The notes: generated by a model from the sequence alone, not told the origin. DNA of 64,000 nt from Mycobacterium sp. 1164966.3 (GCF_001665395.1 NZ_LZSG01000050.1:1-64000); one strand, 5' to 3'. Shown: positions 35,501 to 46,448, numbered from the stretch's first letter. Program-made: numbers and translations.

Positions 35501-36667
35501 TCACAATCCGAGAATGGTGGACGCGATGATGTTGCGCTGCACTTCGTTGCTGCCGCCGTAGATCGACGTCTTGCGGTAGTTGAGGTAGCGCGGCGCACTT
35601 GCTTGTGCCCAAGGGGGAGAACCGATCTCGTCGCCGTCCACCGGTAGCGCGTCGGGTCCGGCTACCTCGACGAGCAACTCCGTGGCCACCTGCGTGAGCT
35701 GACTGCCGCGCAGTTTCAGCACTGATGACGCCGGATTGGGTTTACCGTTGGCCGAGCTGGACACCACGCGAGCCTGGGTGAGTTCCAGTGCCAGCAGCTC
35801 GTTTTCGGCTTCTGCGAGGCGCGCCGCGAACAGTGGATCCTCGAGCACGCCTGTCTCCGCGGCGTGCCTTTTCACCTCCGCGAGGCGTACTTTCGTGTGG
35901 CCTACCCGGGCGATCCCGGTGCGCTCGTTGCCCAGCAGGAACTTCGCGTACGTCCAGCCCTGGTTCTCTTCTCCCACAAGCTGATCGGCCGGGACCCGCA
36001 CGTCGGAGAAGAACACCTCGTTGACCTCTTGGCCACCGTCGATCGTCTTGATGGGTCGCAGCGTGATGCCGGGCGTGTTCATGTCCATGAGCAGGAACGA
36101 GATGCCGGCCTGGCGTTTGGGTGCCTGCGGGTCGGTGCGGACCAGACAGAAGATCCAGTCCGCGTACTGGCCGAGGGTTGTCCACGTCTTCTGCCCGTTG
36201 ACGACGTAGGTGTCGCCGTCGCGGGTGGCGGTGGTGCGCAGCGAGGCGAGGTCGGAGCCGGCTTCGGGCTCGGAGAATCCTTGGCACCACCAGATGTCCA
36301 TGTTGGCGGTCGACGGCAGGAAGCGTTGCTTGATCTCCTGGGACCCGAATTCGGCGATCACCGGGCCGACCATCTTGACGTTGAAGTTCAGTGGTTCGGG
36401 GACGCACGCCAGTTGCATTTCGTCGGTCCAGATCTGGTACTGGGTGGGTGTCCAGTCCTTGCCGCCCCATTCGACCGGCCAGTTCGGCACCGCGAGGCCG
36501 TGTTCGTGGAGGATCTTGTGGCTGGTGACCATCTGGTCGCGGCTCAACGATGAGCCCTGACGTACCAGCTCGCGGAGTTCTTCGGGAATCTTCGTGGTGT
36601 AAATGGTGCGAAGCTCGTCGCGGAAAGCGGCTTCCTCGGCTGTGAGCGCCAGTTTCATGGGTTCCAT
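35501..36667 (-). CDS. Acyl-CoA dehydrogenase, larger partner subunit
   Basis: A 388-residue acyl-CoA dehydrogenase. The FAD/substrate signature WWCQGFSEPEAGSDLASLRT and the KTWTTLGQYADWIFCLVRT stretch are clear, as is the C-terminal SIYGGSNEVQRNIIA. It starts MEPMKLALTAEEAAF; the second Met at 36658 is an equally good start. It is the first gene of a run with the second dehydrogenase and the PPOX protein, divergent from comEA. Confidence 0.9.
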   Translation of the reverse strand: MEPMKLALTAEEAAFRDELRTIYTTKIPEELRELVRQGSSLSRDQMVTSHKILHEHGLAVPNWPVEWGGKDWTPTQYQIWTDEMQLACVPEPLNFNVKMVGPVIAEFGSQEIKQRFLPSTANMDIWWCQGFSEPEAGSDLASLRTTATRDGDTYVVNGQKTWTTLGQYADWIFCLVRTDPQAPKRQAGISFLLMDMNTPGITLRPIKTIDGGQEVNEVFFSDVRVPADQLVGEENQGWTYAKFLLGNERTGIARVGHTKVRLAEVKRHAAETGVLEDPLFAARLAEAENELLALELTQARVVSSSANGKPNPASSVLKLRGSQLTQVATELLVEVAGPDALPVDGDEIGSPPWAQASAPRYLNYRKTSIYGGSNEVQRNIIASTILGL

Positions 36668-36779
36668 CTTGGCTCATCCCGCGTCGAGCCCTTCCACAGC
36701 CTCGGGTTAGTCCACAGGCAGCGTTTGCGGGGCCGTCGATCGGGGCTGATGTGGCGGCGGCCGCACCTACGGTCGGCCC

Positions 36780-37604
36780 ATGCGAACAGAACTTCCCGCG
36801 CAGCGGCTGCAGCGCCGATTGAGTGCCGATCCGGAGGCCGACGACACGGACGAGCCGGAGGCCACCAACGAAGAGGACCAGAACTCGTTGCTGCCACGTT
36901 GGCTTCCCGACGCGTCCGGTAGCTGGGTCGACAAGGTGCGTGCGGATCCCGGCCGCGCGGGTGCCATTGCCTTGGCCGTAGTGGCCGCCATCGCCGTGCT
37001 GGTCACCGTGTTCACCGTGCTGCGCGACCGGCCTGCGCCGGTGATGTCGGCGAAGCTGCCTCCGGTGCAACCGGCGTCATCGGCGAGCCCCAGATCTTCT
37101 GCCAGCCCGAGCGCCGCCGCGGACGGGCCGGTGGTGATCAGCGTGGTCGGCCTAGTGCACAAGCCCGGACTGGTCACCCTGACACCGGGCGCGCGGGTCG
37201 CCGATGCGTTGCAGGCAGCGGGCGGGGCCGTCGACGGCGCCGACACTATCGGGTTGAACATGGCCCGCCCGCTGGGCGACGGCGAACAGATCGTGGTCGG
37301 GCTGGCTCCGCTGTCGGGACAGCCAAGGGCACTCGGCAGCTCGGTGAGCCCAGGCTCGGCGGCCCCGCCGGCATCCGCGCCGCCGACGAACACCACCAAG
37401 CCGAAGCGGGGTGAGGTGCTCGACCTCAACACCGCGACCATGGAGCAGCTGGATGCTCTGCCCGGGGTGGGGCCGGTCACCGCTGCGGCGATCGTGGCGT
37501 GGCGGCAGGCCAACGGCAAGTTCACCAGTGTCGATCAGCTCGCCGAAGTCGACGGCATCGGTCCGGCGCGGCTAGAGAAACTGCGTGCCCTGGTCCGTGT
37601 CTGA
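36780..37604 (+). CDS. comEA: ComEA-like DNA-binding membrane protein
   Basis: A 274-residue protein with a charged cytoplasmic N-terminus, one membrane helix (about 60-81), a Ser/Pro/Ala linker, an SLBB-type domain (about 118-175) and a C-terminal helix-hairpin-helix pair (LDLNTATMEQLDALPGVGPV, then VDGIGPARLEKL). ComEA proteins receive double-stranded DNA at the surface in transformable bacteria. Mycobacteria keep comEA and comEC without proven natural competence. Five bases separate it from comEC. Confidence 0.9.
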   Translation: MRTELPAQRLQRRLSADPEADDTDEPEATNEEDQNSLLPRWLPDASGSWVDKVRADPGRAGAIALAVVAAIAVLVTVFTVLRDRPAPVMSAKLPPVQPASSASPRSSASPSAAADGPVVISVVGLVHKPGLVTLTPGARVADALQAAGGAVDGADTIGLNMARPLGDGEQIVVGLAPLSGQPRALGSSVSPGSAAPPASAPPTNTTKPKRGEVLDLNTATMEQLDALPGVGPVTAAAIVAWRQANGKFTSVDQLAEVDGIGPARLEKLRALVRV

Positions 37605-37609
37605 CGCCG

Positions 37610-39139
37610 GTGGCTTACCACGGCGAGCCGGGATCGGCGCGACTCGATCTGCGCCTGGCGCCTGCCGCGCTCACGAGCTGGATAATGACCGCGGCCGGCG
37701 TCGTGTGGCCGGTGGGCCCGGTGCTCGCGTGGTGCTGCTTGCTGCTGGCCATCGCCTCGGTTTTGGCGTGGTGGCGCGCAGTGCGGGGGGCACGGATTGC
37801 GGCCATCGGCGCCGGCTTGGCGGCGGTTGGTGTCGTAGGCGCCGGGTTCGGGCTCGCGATCTCGTTGCGTGCCGATGCGGTCGCTCGCCACCCAATCACC
37901 GCCGCGTTCGGTGCCGCCATGCCGGTGACCGTGACTCCCAGCGAGAGCGCGGTCTCCCTGGGAAGCGGCCGACTGATGTTTCGTGCCACGTTGCAATACC
38001 TGCGCGATGACGAAATATCAGGTCGCGCAGTGGTTTTCGCCAGAACCTCGGATTTCGGGGACATCATGGTCGGCCAGCCGGTCCGGTTCACCGCGCGGAT
38101 CAGCCCGCCAAAGCGCCATGACCTGACAGTCGCGGTGCTCATCGCCACGGGCCGGCCGGCGGTGGGCCAAGCCAGTGCGGTGCAGCGGGCCGCTCACGCC
38201 GTTCGTGGCAGGTTCGCCGCGGCCGTCCGAGACGTGTTGCCCGCCGAGCAGGCCGCGATGCTGCCCGCTCTGGTCCTTGGCGACACTTCGGCTGTCACCG
38301 CGACGACCAACCGCGACTTTCGCGCGGCGAGCATGACGCACCTGACAGCGGTATCGGGCGCCAACGTGACGATCGTGTGCGGGGCCGTGCTGTTCTCTGC
38401 CCGCCTGATCGGCCCGCGCTTTGCGGTGCTGCTGGCCGCCGCGGTGCTGGTGGGGTTCGTGATCGTCGTGCAGCCGACGGCCAGCGTGCTGCGCGCAGCC
38501 GTCATGGGCGCCATCGCGCTGACCGGGATGCTGTCGTCTCGCCGGCGTCAGGCCATTCCGGCGTTGTGCACCACGGTGCTGCTGTTGATGGCTGTCGCGC
38601 CGCAGTTGGCGGTCGACATCGGCTTCGCCTTGTCCGCGCTGGCGACGGCCGCTCTGGTGGTCATTGCGCCGATCTGGTCGCACCGCCTGGTCGCCCGCGG
38701 CTGCCCCAAACCGTTGGCGGACGCACTTGCGGTCGCGTTGGCCGCGCAGGTGGTGACCGCTCCCTTGGTCGCCGCGATCTCCGGCCGGTTCAGCCTGGTT
38801 GCCGTGGTGGCCAACCTTGCGGTCGCGGCCGTCATACCGCCGATTACCGTCCTCGGCACCGCGGCGGCCGTCTTGTGCGGGCTGTGGCCCGCCGCCGCGC
38901 AGCTGTTGATCCGGTTCACCGGTCCAGAGCTGTGGTGGGTGTTGAGAGTTGCTCATTGGGCGGCGGGCATGCCCGGCGCGACGGTACCCGTCCCGAAGGG
39001 CGTCCCTGGTGTGCTTCTTGTCGGCGGTGTCACCGCGCTGGCGATGGTGCTGTGGCGGTGGCGGTGGTTTCGCGTTGCGGCGGGTGCGGCAGCCGCGACG
39101 GCTGTCGTATGCCTGGCGGCCTGGTGGCTGTCGGGCTAG
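37610..39139 (+). CDS. comEC: ComEC/Rec2-family DNA-uptake channel protein
   Basis: A 509-residue polytopic membrane protein with about ten hydrophobic segments. The competence core is visible: ALVLGDTSAVTATTNRDFRAASMTHLTAVSGANV, given here as the HLTAVSGANV signature near residue 250. It lacks the C-terminal metallo-beta-lactamase domain found in many longer ComEC proteins. The GTG at 37610 sits five bases after comEA; the upstream open frame lies inside comEA and is rejected. Confidence 0.9.
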   Translation: MAYHGEPGSARLDLRLAPAALTSWIMTAAGVVWPVGPVLAWCCLLLAIASVLAWWRAVRGARIAAIGAGLAAVGVVGAGFGLAISLRADAVARHPITAAFGAAMPVTVTPSESAVSLGSGRLMFRATLQYLRDDEISGRAVVFARTSDFGDIMVGQPVRFTARISPPKRHDLTVAVLIATGRPAVGQASAVQRAAHAVRGRFAAAVRDVLPAEQAAMLPALVLGDTSAVTATTNRDFRAASMTHLTAVSGANVTIVCGAVLFSARLIGPRFAVLLAAAVLVGFVIVVQPTASVLRAAVMGAIALTGMLSSRRRQAIPALCTTVLLLMAVAPQLAVDIGFALSALATAALVVIAPIWSHRLVARGCPKPLADALAVALAAQVVTAPLVAAISGRFSLVAVVANLAVAAVIPPITVLGTAAAVLCGLWPAAAQLLIRFTGPELWWVLRVAHWAAGMPGATVPVPKGVPGVLLVGGVTALAMVLWRWRWFRVAAGAAAATAVVCLAAWWLSG

Positions 39140-39191
39140 AAGGCGGCAGCAAGAGTGCAGCTCAAGAGCGCTAGCATGATATCGTTTGTGC

Positions 39192-39440
39192 ATGGCGCAG
39201 ATACTCATACGGCAACTCGACGACGACACTAAAGCAAAGCTGCAACGGCTGGCCCGCCAGCACGGCCGCAGCACTGAGGAGGAAGTCCGGGATATTCTGC
39301 GGAACGCTGTCCGGAATGTCGACGATCCACCTCAGCGGCTGGGGTCCCAAATCGCGTCGCGCTTCAGCCGGGTCGGACTGAGTGGCGAGATTCCAGAGGT
39401 GCGCGGACAGTCCGCGCAACCCGCGCAGTTCGAGTCATGA
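39192..39440 (+). CDS. FitA/VapB-type ribbon-helix-helix antitoxin
   Basis: An 82-residue protein. The N-terminal ribbon-helix-helix reads ILIRQLDDDTKAKLQRLARQ followed by HGRSTEEEVRDILRNAV, the FitA pattern. The C-terminal 35 residues are the toxin-binding tail. The ATG at 39192 is preferred over the TTG at 39186. Its stop overlaps the toxin start (ATGA), the classical arrangement for an antitoxin-toxin pair. It probably autorepresses from the short upstream region, which contains TAGCATGATATCG. Confidence 0.88.
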   Translation: MAQILIRQLDDDTKAKLQRLARQHGRSTEEEVRDILRNAVRNVDDPPQRLGSQIASRFSRVGLSGEIPEVRGQSAQPAQFES

Positions 39441-39853
39441 TCCTGCTGGATACCAACGTGCTCTCCGCACTGATGCGGACCACACCGGATCCTGTCGTGC
39501 TTGACTGGCTCGACACCCAGCCAGCCGAATCGATCTGGACTACAGCCATAACGGTTTTCGAGATCCGTTTTGGCATAGAGCTTTTGGAGCGCGGACAGCG
39601 TCGCAAACAGCTCGATCAGGCGTTCAGCAAAATGTTGACCGACGATCTCAACGGACGCGTTCAATCCTTTGACCAAGTGGCCGCTGTCGCCGCGGGGACC
39701 ATTGCGGCTACCCGACAACGCGCCGGCCGAGTCGTTGAGATGCGCGATGTCCAAATCGCCGGAATCGCGGCCTCACGTCATGCGACTTTGGCGACTCGCA
39801 ATACTCGTCACTTCGAAGGAACGGGCGTCGAACTGATCGACCCATGGACTTGA
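39437..39853 (+). CDS. FitB/VapC-type PIN-domain toxin
   Basis: A 138-residue PIN-domain ribonuclease toxin. Acidic active-site residues are Asp5 (ILLDTNVLSAL), Glu42 (VFEIRFGIELL) and Asp104 (MRDVQIAGIAA); the fourth position in TRNTRHF has Asn/His where many relatives have Asp. PIN toxins of this group cleave tRNA or rRNA. Coupled to the upstream antitoxin by an ATGA overlap. This pair is an insertion relative to the comEC-holA order of M. tuberculosis. Confidence 0.9.
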   Translation: MILLDTNVLSALMRTTPDPVVLDWLDTQPAESIWTTAITVFEIRFGIELLERGQRRKQLDQAFSKMLTDDLNGRVQSFDQVAAVAAGTIAATRQRAGRVVEMRDVQIAGIAASRHATLATRNTRHFEGTGVELIDPWT

Positions 39854-40165
39854 CCGGCCTGCCTGAGATCGGTTTGGCAATGCCTCAGGTCCGACGGCAA
39901 CGGACACGTGCTCAAGCGACCGGAAGACTGGCGGCCTACACCGGGGGCGCTCGGGGTCTCCGCTGTGCCGGCCCGACAGCCTCTGGCAGTACCACGGCGC
40001 CTGGCACGTCTTGTCTGCCGCGGCCGCGGAATGGGCGGCGTTGGCGATGGGGCCAGTCCCCCGATCGGCGTGCACCAGCGTGAATAGCCCGCACTGCCGC
40101 AGATGAGTCTGGTTAACCTCGGCTGCGCCGCAAACGTCGAGCCAACTGCGAGGCAGAATCAAATC
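39854..40165. other. 312-base interval with no recognisable gene
   Basis: Open frames cross this stretch on both strands, including a long minus-strand frame that continues through the VOC gene, but none has a recognisable protein pattern or a binding site. It may be decayed sequence at the edge of an inserted accessory segment. Confidence 0.4.
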
Positions 40166-40513
40166 ATGAAGCCAGCCGGTGTACACCATGTCGCCATCTG
40201 CGTCGCCGACGCACAAGAGGGACTCGCTTTTTATCGCGACGTGCTCGGTATGACCCAGCTGCCGCGCCCCGACCTCGGCCCGGGGCACTGGCTCGACGCC
40301 GGCGGCCAGCAGGTGCACCTGATGGAATCCGACACCCAGCCCCCGGGCGCGAATCACTTCGCGATCCGCGTCGACGACGTCGACGCAGCCGTCAGCGATC
40401 TGCAGCAGCAGGGCGTCGAGGTGCACCGCGTTCCGCTCACACCCGGCGCGGGGCACCAAGCCTTCCTGCACGATCCGTTCGGCAACTTGGTCGAGCTGAA
40501 CCAGCCGGAATAG
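40166..40513 (+). CDS. VOC-family (glyoxalase/bleomycin-resistance fold) protein
   Basis: A 115-residue single vicinal-oxygen-chelate domain protein. It starts VHHVAICVADAQEGLAFYRDVLGM, has the mid-domain HFAIRVDDVDAAVSDL and ends FLHDPFGNLVELNQPE, giving the usual His and Glu metal ligands. Such proteins include glyoxalases, epimerases and antibiotic-binding proteins; nothing narrows it further. The ATG at 40166 fits the family start. It is convergent with the dioxygenase gene. Confidence 0.88.
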   Translation: MKPAGVHHVAICVADAQEGLAFYRDVLGMTQLPRPDLGPGHWLDAGGQQVHLMESDTQPPGANHFAIRVDDVDAAVSDLQQQGVEVHRVPLTPGAGHQAFLHDPFGNLVELNQPE

Positions 40514-40543
40514 CTTGCAGCACACCGCGAAGCGGCTGCAAGG

Positions 40544-41431
40544 TCATTTCGCAGGCTGTTGCGACGGCGCGCGCATGGTGTCGAGCCCGTCTACGGCTGT
40601 CGCGGAAATCGTGCTCCGTACCATGTAGCGCGGCTCCCGCGCCGGCCACGGACGGCCGCGATGCATGGTCGCACGGTTGTCCCACATCACTACGTCGCCC
40701 TTACGCCACGAGTGCAGATACCTCATACCGGGGCCGGTCGCCGCCTCCGTCAGCTCGGCCAGCAACTCCCGTGCCGCTTTCCGCTCGATGCCCTCGATCG
40801 CACAGGTATGCGATGCCATGTACAGTGCCCGGCGGCCATTGACCGGGTTCTTCCACACAAGACGCCAGCATTGCGGTGGGAGCGCCTCCCTCTCCGCCGG
40901 TCCGGCGAGGTCGGGCGCGATCTTGCCGCGCGAATAGGCGTAGTCGTGCCAGGCGAAGGAATTTTCCAGCCGTCGTTGCAACGCCGGATCCAGGCGCTCG
41001 AAGGCGAGCCGGGTGGAGACATACTCGGTCTCGCCCCCGCGCTCCGGAATGATGCGCGACGACAGCACCGAGGCGAGCGCCGGCACCCGCTTGAACGAAC
41101 TATCGGTATGCCACAGCTGGTTCGCCTTGTTCTCCAAGGCAAGCCGGTTGTCTGCCGGCACCACGTTGCCCCTCTCGTCGAGGGTCTTGAGGATCACCAG
41201 GTTGGTGCCGTAGCCATCCGAAGCCACCTTGGTGACCTCGAGCGGGCCGAAGCGGCGCGAGAAGGCGAGCTGAGCTTCATCGCTGACATCCTGGTCGCGA
41301 AAGACCAGAACCGAATAGTCCTCGAACGCTGCGCGCACTGCCACGTAGGCGTCCTCCCGTGCCGCGACATCGTGGATGGTCACTCCGCGCAGTTCTGCGG
41401 CAAAGCCCGGACCTAACGGCACGATTTCCAT
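40544..41431 (-). CDS. TauD/TfdA-family Fe(II)/2-oxoglutarate dioxygenase
   Basis: A 295-residue alpha-ketoglutarate-dependent dioxygenase. The iron-binding HxD motif is WHTDSSF, the distal histidine lies in ATMHRGRPW, and the 2-oxoglutarate arginine is probably in the following REPRYMVRSTI. The closer resemblance is to the TfdA branch (aromatic/aryl ether type) than to taurine-specific TauD. It sits in the accessory block between the toxin-antitoxin pair and holA and is divergent from holA. No transporter or sulfonate gene adjoins it. Confidence 0.87.
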   Translation of the reverse strand: MEIVPLGPGFAAELRGVTIHDVAAREDAYVAVRAAFEDYSVLVFRDQDVSDEAQLAFSRRFGPLEVTKVASDGYGTNLVILKTLDERGNVVPADNRLALENKANQLWHTDSSFKRVPALASVLSSRIIPERGGETEYVSTRLAFERLDPALQRRLENSFAWHDYAYSRGKIAPDLAGPAEREALPPQCWRLVWKNPVNGRRALYMASHTCAIEGIERKAARELLAELTEAATGPGMRYLHSWRKGDVVMWDNRATMHRGRPWPAREPRYMVRSTISATAVDGLDTMRAPSQQPAK

Positions 41432-41586
41432 CGGCGCTCTCCGTCACATTCCGGTTTTGAGCACGACTCTCCACCGAAAACGACGCCCCCGCAAACAAGT
41501 CGAGCGCGGGCTCGAAGCCTCGTGAGTTAACGGTGGATCGCAGCCTCACGAAAATCTCCGTCAGACCCGCGTGACACGATCGTCGG

Positions 41587-42552
41587 GTGAGTGAGGTTTC
41601 GCCGTTGCACTTGGTCCTGGGAGACGAGGAACTGCTGGTCGAGCGAGCCGTGGCAGAGCTGCTCAAGTCCGCGCGCGAGCATGCCGGCGTCGACGACGTG
41701 CCCGTCAACCGCATGCGGGCCGGCGACGTCACCACCTACGAGCTGGCCGAGCTACTGAGTCCGTCGCTGTTTGCCGACGAGCGCATCGTCGTGCTGGAGG
41801 CCGCCGCAGAGGCCGGCAAGGACGCGGTCGGGGTCATCACGTCGGCTGCCGCCGACATCCCGCCCGGCACCGTGCTGGTGGTGGTGCACTCGGGGGCCGG
41901 GCGGGCAAAAGCCCTGGCCGGCGAGCTGCAGAAGCTCGGCGCAACCGTTCACCCGTGCGCGCGGATCACCAAGCCCAGCGAACGTGCCGACTTCGTTCGC
42001 AAGGAGTTTCGTTCACTGCGGGTCAAGGTCGACGACGAGACGGTGACCGCGCTGCTCGACGCGGTCGGCTCCGACGTGCGCGAACTCGCCTCGGCGTGTT
42101 CTCAGCTGGTCGCCGACACCGCCGGTGACGTCGACGCTGATGCGGTACGGCGCTATCACAGCGGCAAGGCCGACGTGAAGGGCTTCGACATCGCCGACAA
42201 GGCCGTCGCCGGCGACGTGGCAGGAGCCGCCGAGGCGCTGCGCTGGGCGATGATGCGCGGGGAACCGCTGGTGGTTTTGGCGGATGCGCTGGCCGAGGCC
42301 GTGCATACCATCGGCCGAGTGGGTCCGTTGTCCGGCGATCCTTACCGGCTGGCGGCGCAGGTCGGCATGCCGCCATGGCGGGTGCAGAAGGCCCAGAAGC
42401 AGGCCCGGCGCTGGTCGCGCGAGACGGTCGCAACCGCGATGAAAGTGGTGGCAGAACTCAACGCCAACGTCAAGGGAGCCGTGGCGGACGCCGACTACGC
42501 CCTGGAATCCGCGGTCAGAAAGGTCGCTGAGCTGGCCGCAAACCGCAGCTGA
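41587..42552 (+). CDS. holA: DNA polymerase III delta subunit
   Basis: A 321-residue clamp-loader delta subunit, which opens the beta sliding clamp during replication. The sequence starts LHLVLGDEELLVERAV and includes the AAA-type region and C-terminal helices typical of actinobacterial HolA (RWAMMRGEPLVVLADALAE, then QVGMPPWRVQKAQKQARRW). GTG start at 41587. It is convergent with rpsT with only three bases between stops; the comEC-holA-rpsT neighbourhood is conserved in mycobacteria apart from the inserted genes. Confidence 0.92.
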   Translation: MSEVSPLHLVLGDEELLVERAVAELLKSAREHAGVDDVPVNRMRAGDVTTYELAELLSPSLFADERIVVLEAAAEAGKDAVGVITSAAADIPPGTVLVVVHSGAGRAKALAGELQKLGATVHPCARITKPSERADFVRKEFRSLRVKVDDETVTALLDAVGSDVRELASACSQLVADTAGDVDADAVRRYHSGKADVKGFDIADKAVAGDVAGAAEALRWAMMRGEPLVVLADALAEAVHTIGRVGPLSGDPYRLAAQVGMPPWRVQKAQKQARRWSRETVATAMKVVAELNANVKGAVADADYALESAVRKVAELAANRS

Positions 42553-42555
42553 CGG

Positions 42556-42819
42556 TCAGCCGAGCTTGTTGAGGGTGCGCGCCAGCGCCGACTTCTTGTT
42601 GGCCGCCTGGTTCTTGTGGATCACGCCCTTGCTGGCCGCCTTATCCAGCTTGCGATTGGTCGACACCAGTAGTTCGGTGGCCTTGTCTTTGTCGCCGGCG
42701 TGGGCGGCTTCACGGAACGCGCGCACAGCGGTGCGCAGCGAGGACTTGACCGACTTGTTGCGCAGTCGGGCCCGCTCGTTGGTGCGGTTGCGCTTCTGCT
42801 GCGACTTGATGTTGGCCAC
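42556..42819 (-). CDS. rpsT: 30S ribosomal protein S20
   Basis: The 87-residue S20 protein, which binds the 5' and 3' minor domains of 16S rRNA. It starts MANIKSQQKRNRTNERARLRNK with a GTG codon at 42819 and ends in the conserved helix with IHKNQAANKKSALARTLNKL. Monocistronic and opposite in strand to both neighbours. Confidence 0.96.
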   Translation of the reverse strand: MANIKSQQKRNRTNERARLRNKSVKSSLRTAVRAFREAAHAGDKDKATELLVSTNRKLDKAASKGVIHKNQAANKKSALARTLNKLG

Positions 42820-42904
42820 GCGTCTGTGTTCCCGTCTGTTCCTGCGTTGATTCGGCGACTTGACCGGGCTCTCCGTGATCTGAAATGCCCGTTTGCGACT
42901 GCCC

Positions 42905-42934
42905 AGGTTATCAGTCGGTTACGTTTTCTCCCAA
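42905..42934 (-). promoter_or_regulatory. Candidate rpsT promoter
   Basis: On the minus strand, TTGGGA (42929-42934) and TAACCT (42905-42910) are 18 bases apart. The minus-10 fits the mycobacterial TANNNT pattern and would give an rpsT leader of about 80 bases. Motif inspection only. Confidence 0.35.
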
Positions 42935-42985
42935 AAGGGGAACTCGTGGCCTGCCCCATCGTCGATCTGAGGCAGCATCTGACAG

Positions 42986-44631
<1,646 letters not shown>

Positions 44632-44632
<1 letters not shown>

Positions 44633-45609
44633 TGCTGGCCCGCAACGCCGAAGCGCTGTATTGGATCGGCCGCTACGTCGAGCGCGCCGACGACACCGCC
44701 CGCATTCTGGACGTCGCCGTACACCAACTGCTCGAGGATTCCAGCGTCGACCCCGACCACGCCTCCCGGCTGCTACTGCAAGTACTGGGCATCGAGGCTC
44801 CGGACAAGCCGCTGAACGTGTGGTCCCTGACCGACCTGGTGGCTTTCAACCCGAACACCCAGGGCGGGTGCTCCATCGTCGACGCGATCTCGGCAGCGCG
44901 GGAAAACGCAAGGTCGGCAAGGGAAGTCACGTCCAGCGAGACCTGGGAGTGCATCAACACCACCTACCACGCGCTGCCCGAACGCGAACGTGCCGCCAAA
45001 CGTCTTGGGCCGCACGAGTTTCTGTCGTTCATCGAAAGCCGGGCGGCGATGTTCGCGGGCCTGGCCGACTCCACCCTCTCCCGTGACGACGGCTACCGCT
45101 TCATGGTGCTGGGCCGCGCGATCGAGCGGGTGGACATGACCGTGCGCCTGCTGCTGTCCCGGGTAGGGGACAGCGCGTCCTCGCCGGCGTGGGTGACGCT
45201 GCTGCGCTCGGCGGGTGCCCATGACACGTACCTGCGCACCTACCGCGGGGTGCTCGACGCTGGCCGGGTGGTCGAGTTCATGATGCTCGACCGGCTGTTC
45301 CCGCGTTCGGTCTACTTCTCGTTGCGGCTGGCCGAACACAACGTCGAGGAGCTGCTGCACAATCCGCAGAGCCGGATCGGGGCCACCACCGATGCGCAGC
45401 GGCTGCTGGGTCAGGCCCGCAGCGAATTGGAATTCGTCCAGCCGGGTGTGCTGTTGGAATCGCTGGAGAACCGCTTGGGCGCGTTGCAGAGAACCTGCCG
45501 CGACGTCGGAGATGCCTTGGAGCTGCAGTACTTCCATGCCGCACCCTGGGTTGCGTGGTCGGATGCCGGTCAGCGCGTCCGATCGTTGACCACGCCGGGG
45601 GAGTCCTGA
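44632..45609 (+). CDS. Alpha-E domain protein (DUF403)
   Basis: A 325-residue all-helical alpha-E protein. It begins MLARNAEALYWIGRYVERADD, the highly conserved opening, and holds SVYFSLRLAEHNVEELL later. Alpha-E proteins occur almost only next to circularly permuted ATP-grasp and transglutaminase genes, as here, and are thought to serve in peptide synthesis or modification. No direct activity is known. Coupled on both sides by start-stop overlaps. Confidence 0.9.
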
Positions 45610-46448
45610 TGTGGCGGATGCGGGTGGTGCACACCACCGGATATGCCTACAAGTCGCCGGTGACGGCCTCCTACAACGAAGCTCGGCTGACGCCGACGTC
45701 CAACAACCGGCAGAACGTCATCCTCAACCGCGTCGAAACCATCCCGGCCACCCGGTCCTACCGCTACACCGACTATTGGGGCACTGCCGTAACGGCTTTC
45801 GACCTGCACGCGCCGCATACTGAGCTGACCGTGACGTCTTCGTCGGTCGTGGAAACGGAACGCCCGGAACCGCCGACGGCCAAGACCAGTTGGGAAGAGC
45901 TGCAGTCCATGGCCGTGATCGACCGGTTCGACGAAGTGCTGCGACCCACCGACTACACCCCGACAAGCAAACGCGTTGCGGCGGTGGGGAAGCGGATCAG
46001 GAAGTATCACGACCCCACGGAAGCCGTTGTTGCCGCCGCTCGCTGGGCACGCGGCGAGCTCGACTACCTTCCGGGAACCACCGGCGTGCAATCGTCCGGG
46101 CTGGATGCGCTGCAACAGGGCAAGGGCGTCTGCCAGGACTTCGCGCACCTGACGCTGATTCTGTTGCGCGCCATGGGGATTCCCGGACGCTACGTGTCGG
46201 GGTACCTACACCCCAAACGCGACGCCGTCGTCGGGAAAACCGTTGACGGCCGCAGCCACGCCTGGATCCAGGCCTGGACCGGCAGCTGGTGGAATTACGA
46301 TCCCACCCATGGCACCGAAATCACCGAGCAGTACGTGAATGTCGGCGTCGGCCGCGACTACGCGGACGTGTCGCCGTTGAAGGGCATCTACTCCGGGCAG
46401 GGAGCGACGGACCTGGAGGTAGTCGTGGAGACCACCCGGCTGGCCTGA
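45609..46448 (+). CDS. Transglutaminase-like cysteine peptidase family protein
   Basis: A 279-residue protein with an N-terminal beta region (bacterial transglutaminase-like N domain, starting MWRMRVVHTTGYAYKSPV) and a papain-like transglutaminase core. The triad is Cys175 (GKGVCQDFAHL), His217 (RSHAWIQAW) and Asp231 (WNYDPTHG). It may hydrolyse or transfer amide bonds made by the ATP-grasp partner. The ATG at 45609 overlaps the alpha-E stop (TGATG). Matches Rv2409c. Confidence 0.92.
   Translation: MWRMRVVHTTGYAYKSPVTASYNEARLTPTSNNRQNVILNRVETIPATRSYRYTDYWGTAVTAFDLHAPHTELTVTSSSVVETERPEPPTAKTSWEELQSMAVIDRFDEVLRPTDYTPTSKRVAAVGKRIRKYHDPTEAVVAAARWARGELDYLPGTTGVQSSGLDALQQGKGVCQDFAHLTLILLRAMGIPGRYVSGYLHPKRDAVVGKTVDGRSHAWIQAWTGSWWNYDPTHGTEITEQYVNVGVGRDYADVSPLKGIYSGQGATDLEVVVETTRLA

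Noticed and set aside
39844..40083. 79-codon plus-strand frame after the PIN toxin
   Set aside because: Starts inside the toxin gene, has no binding site and a composition unlike neighbouring proteins.
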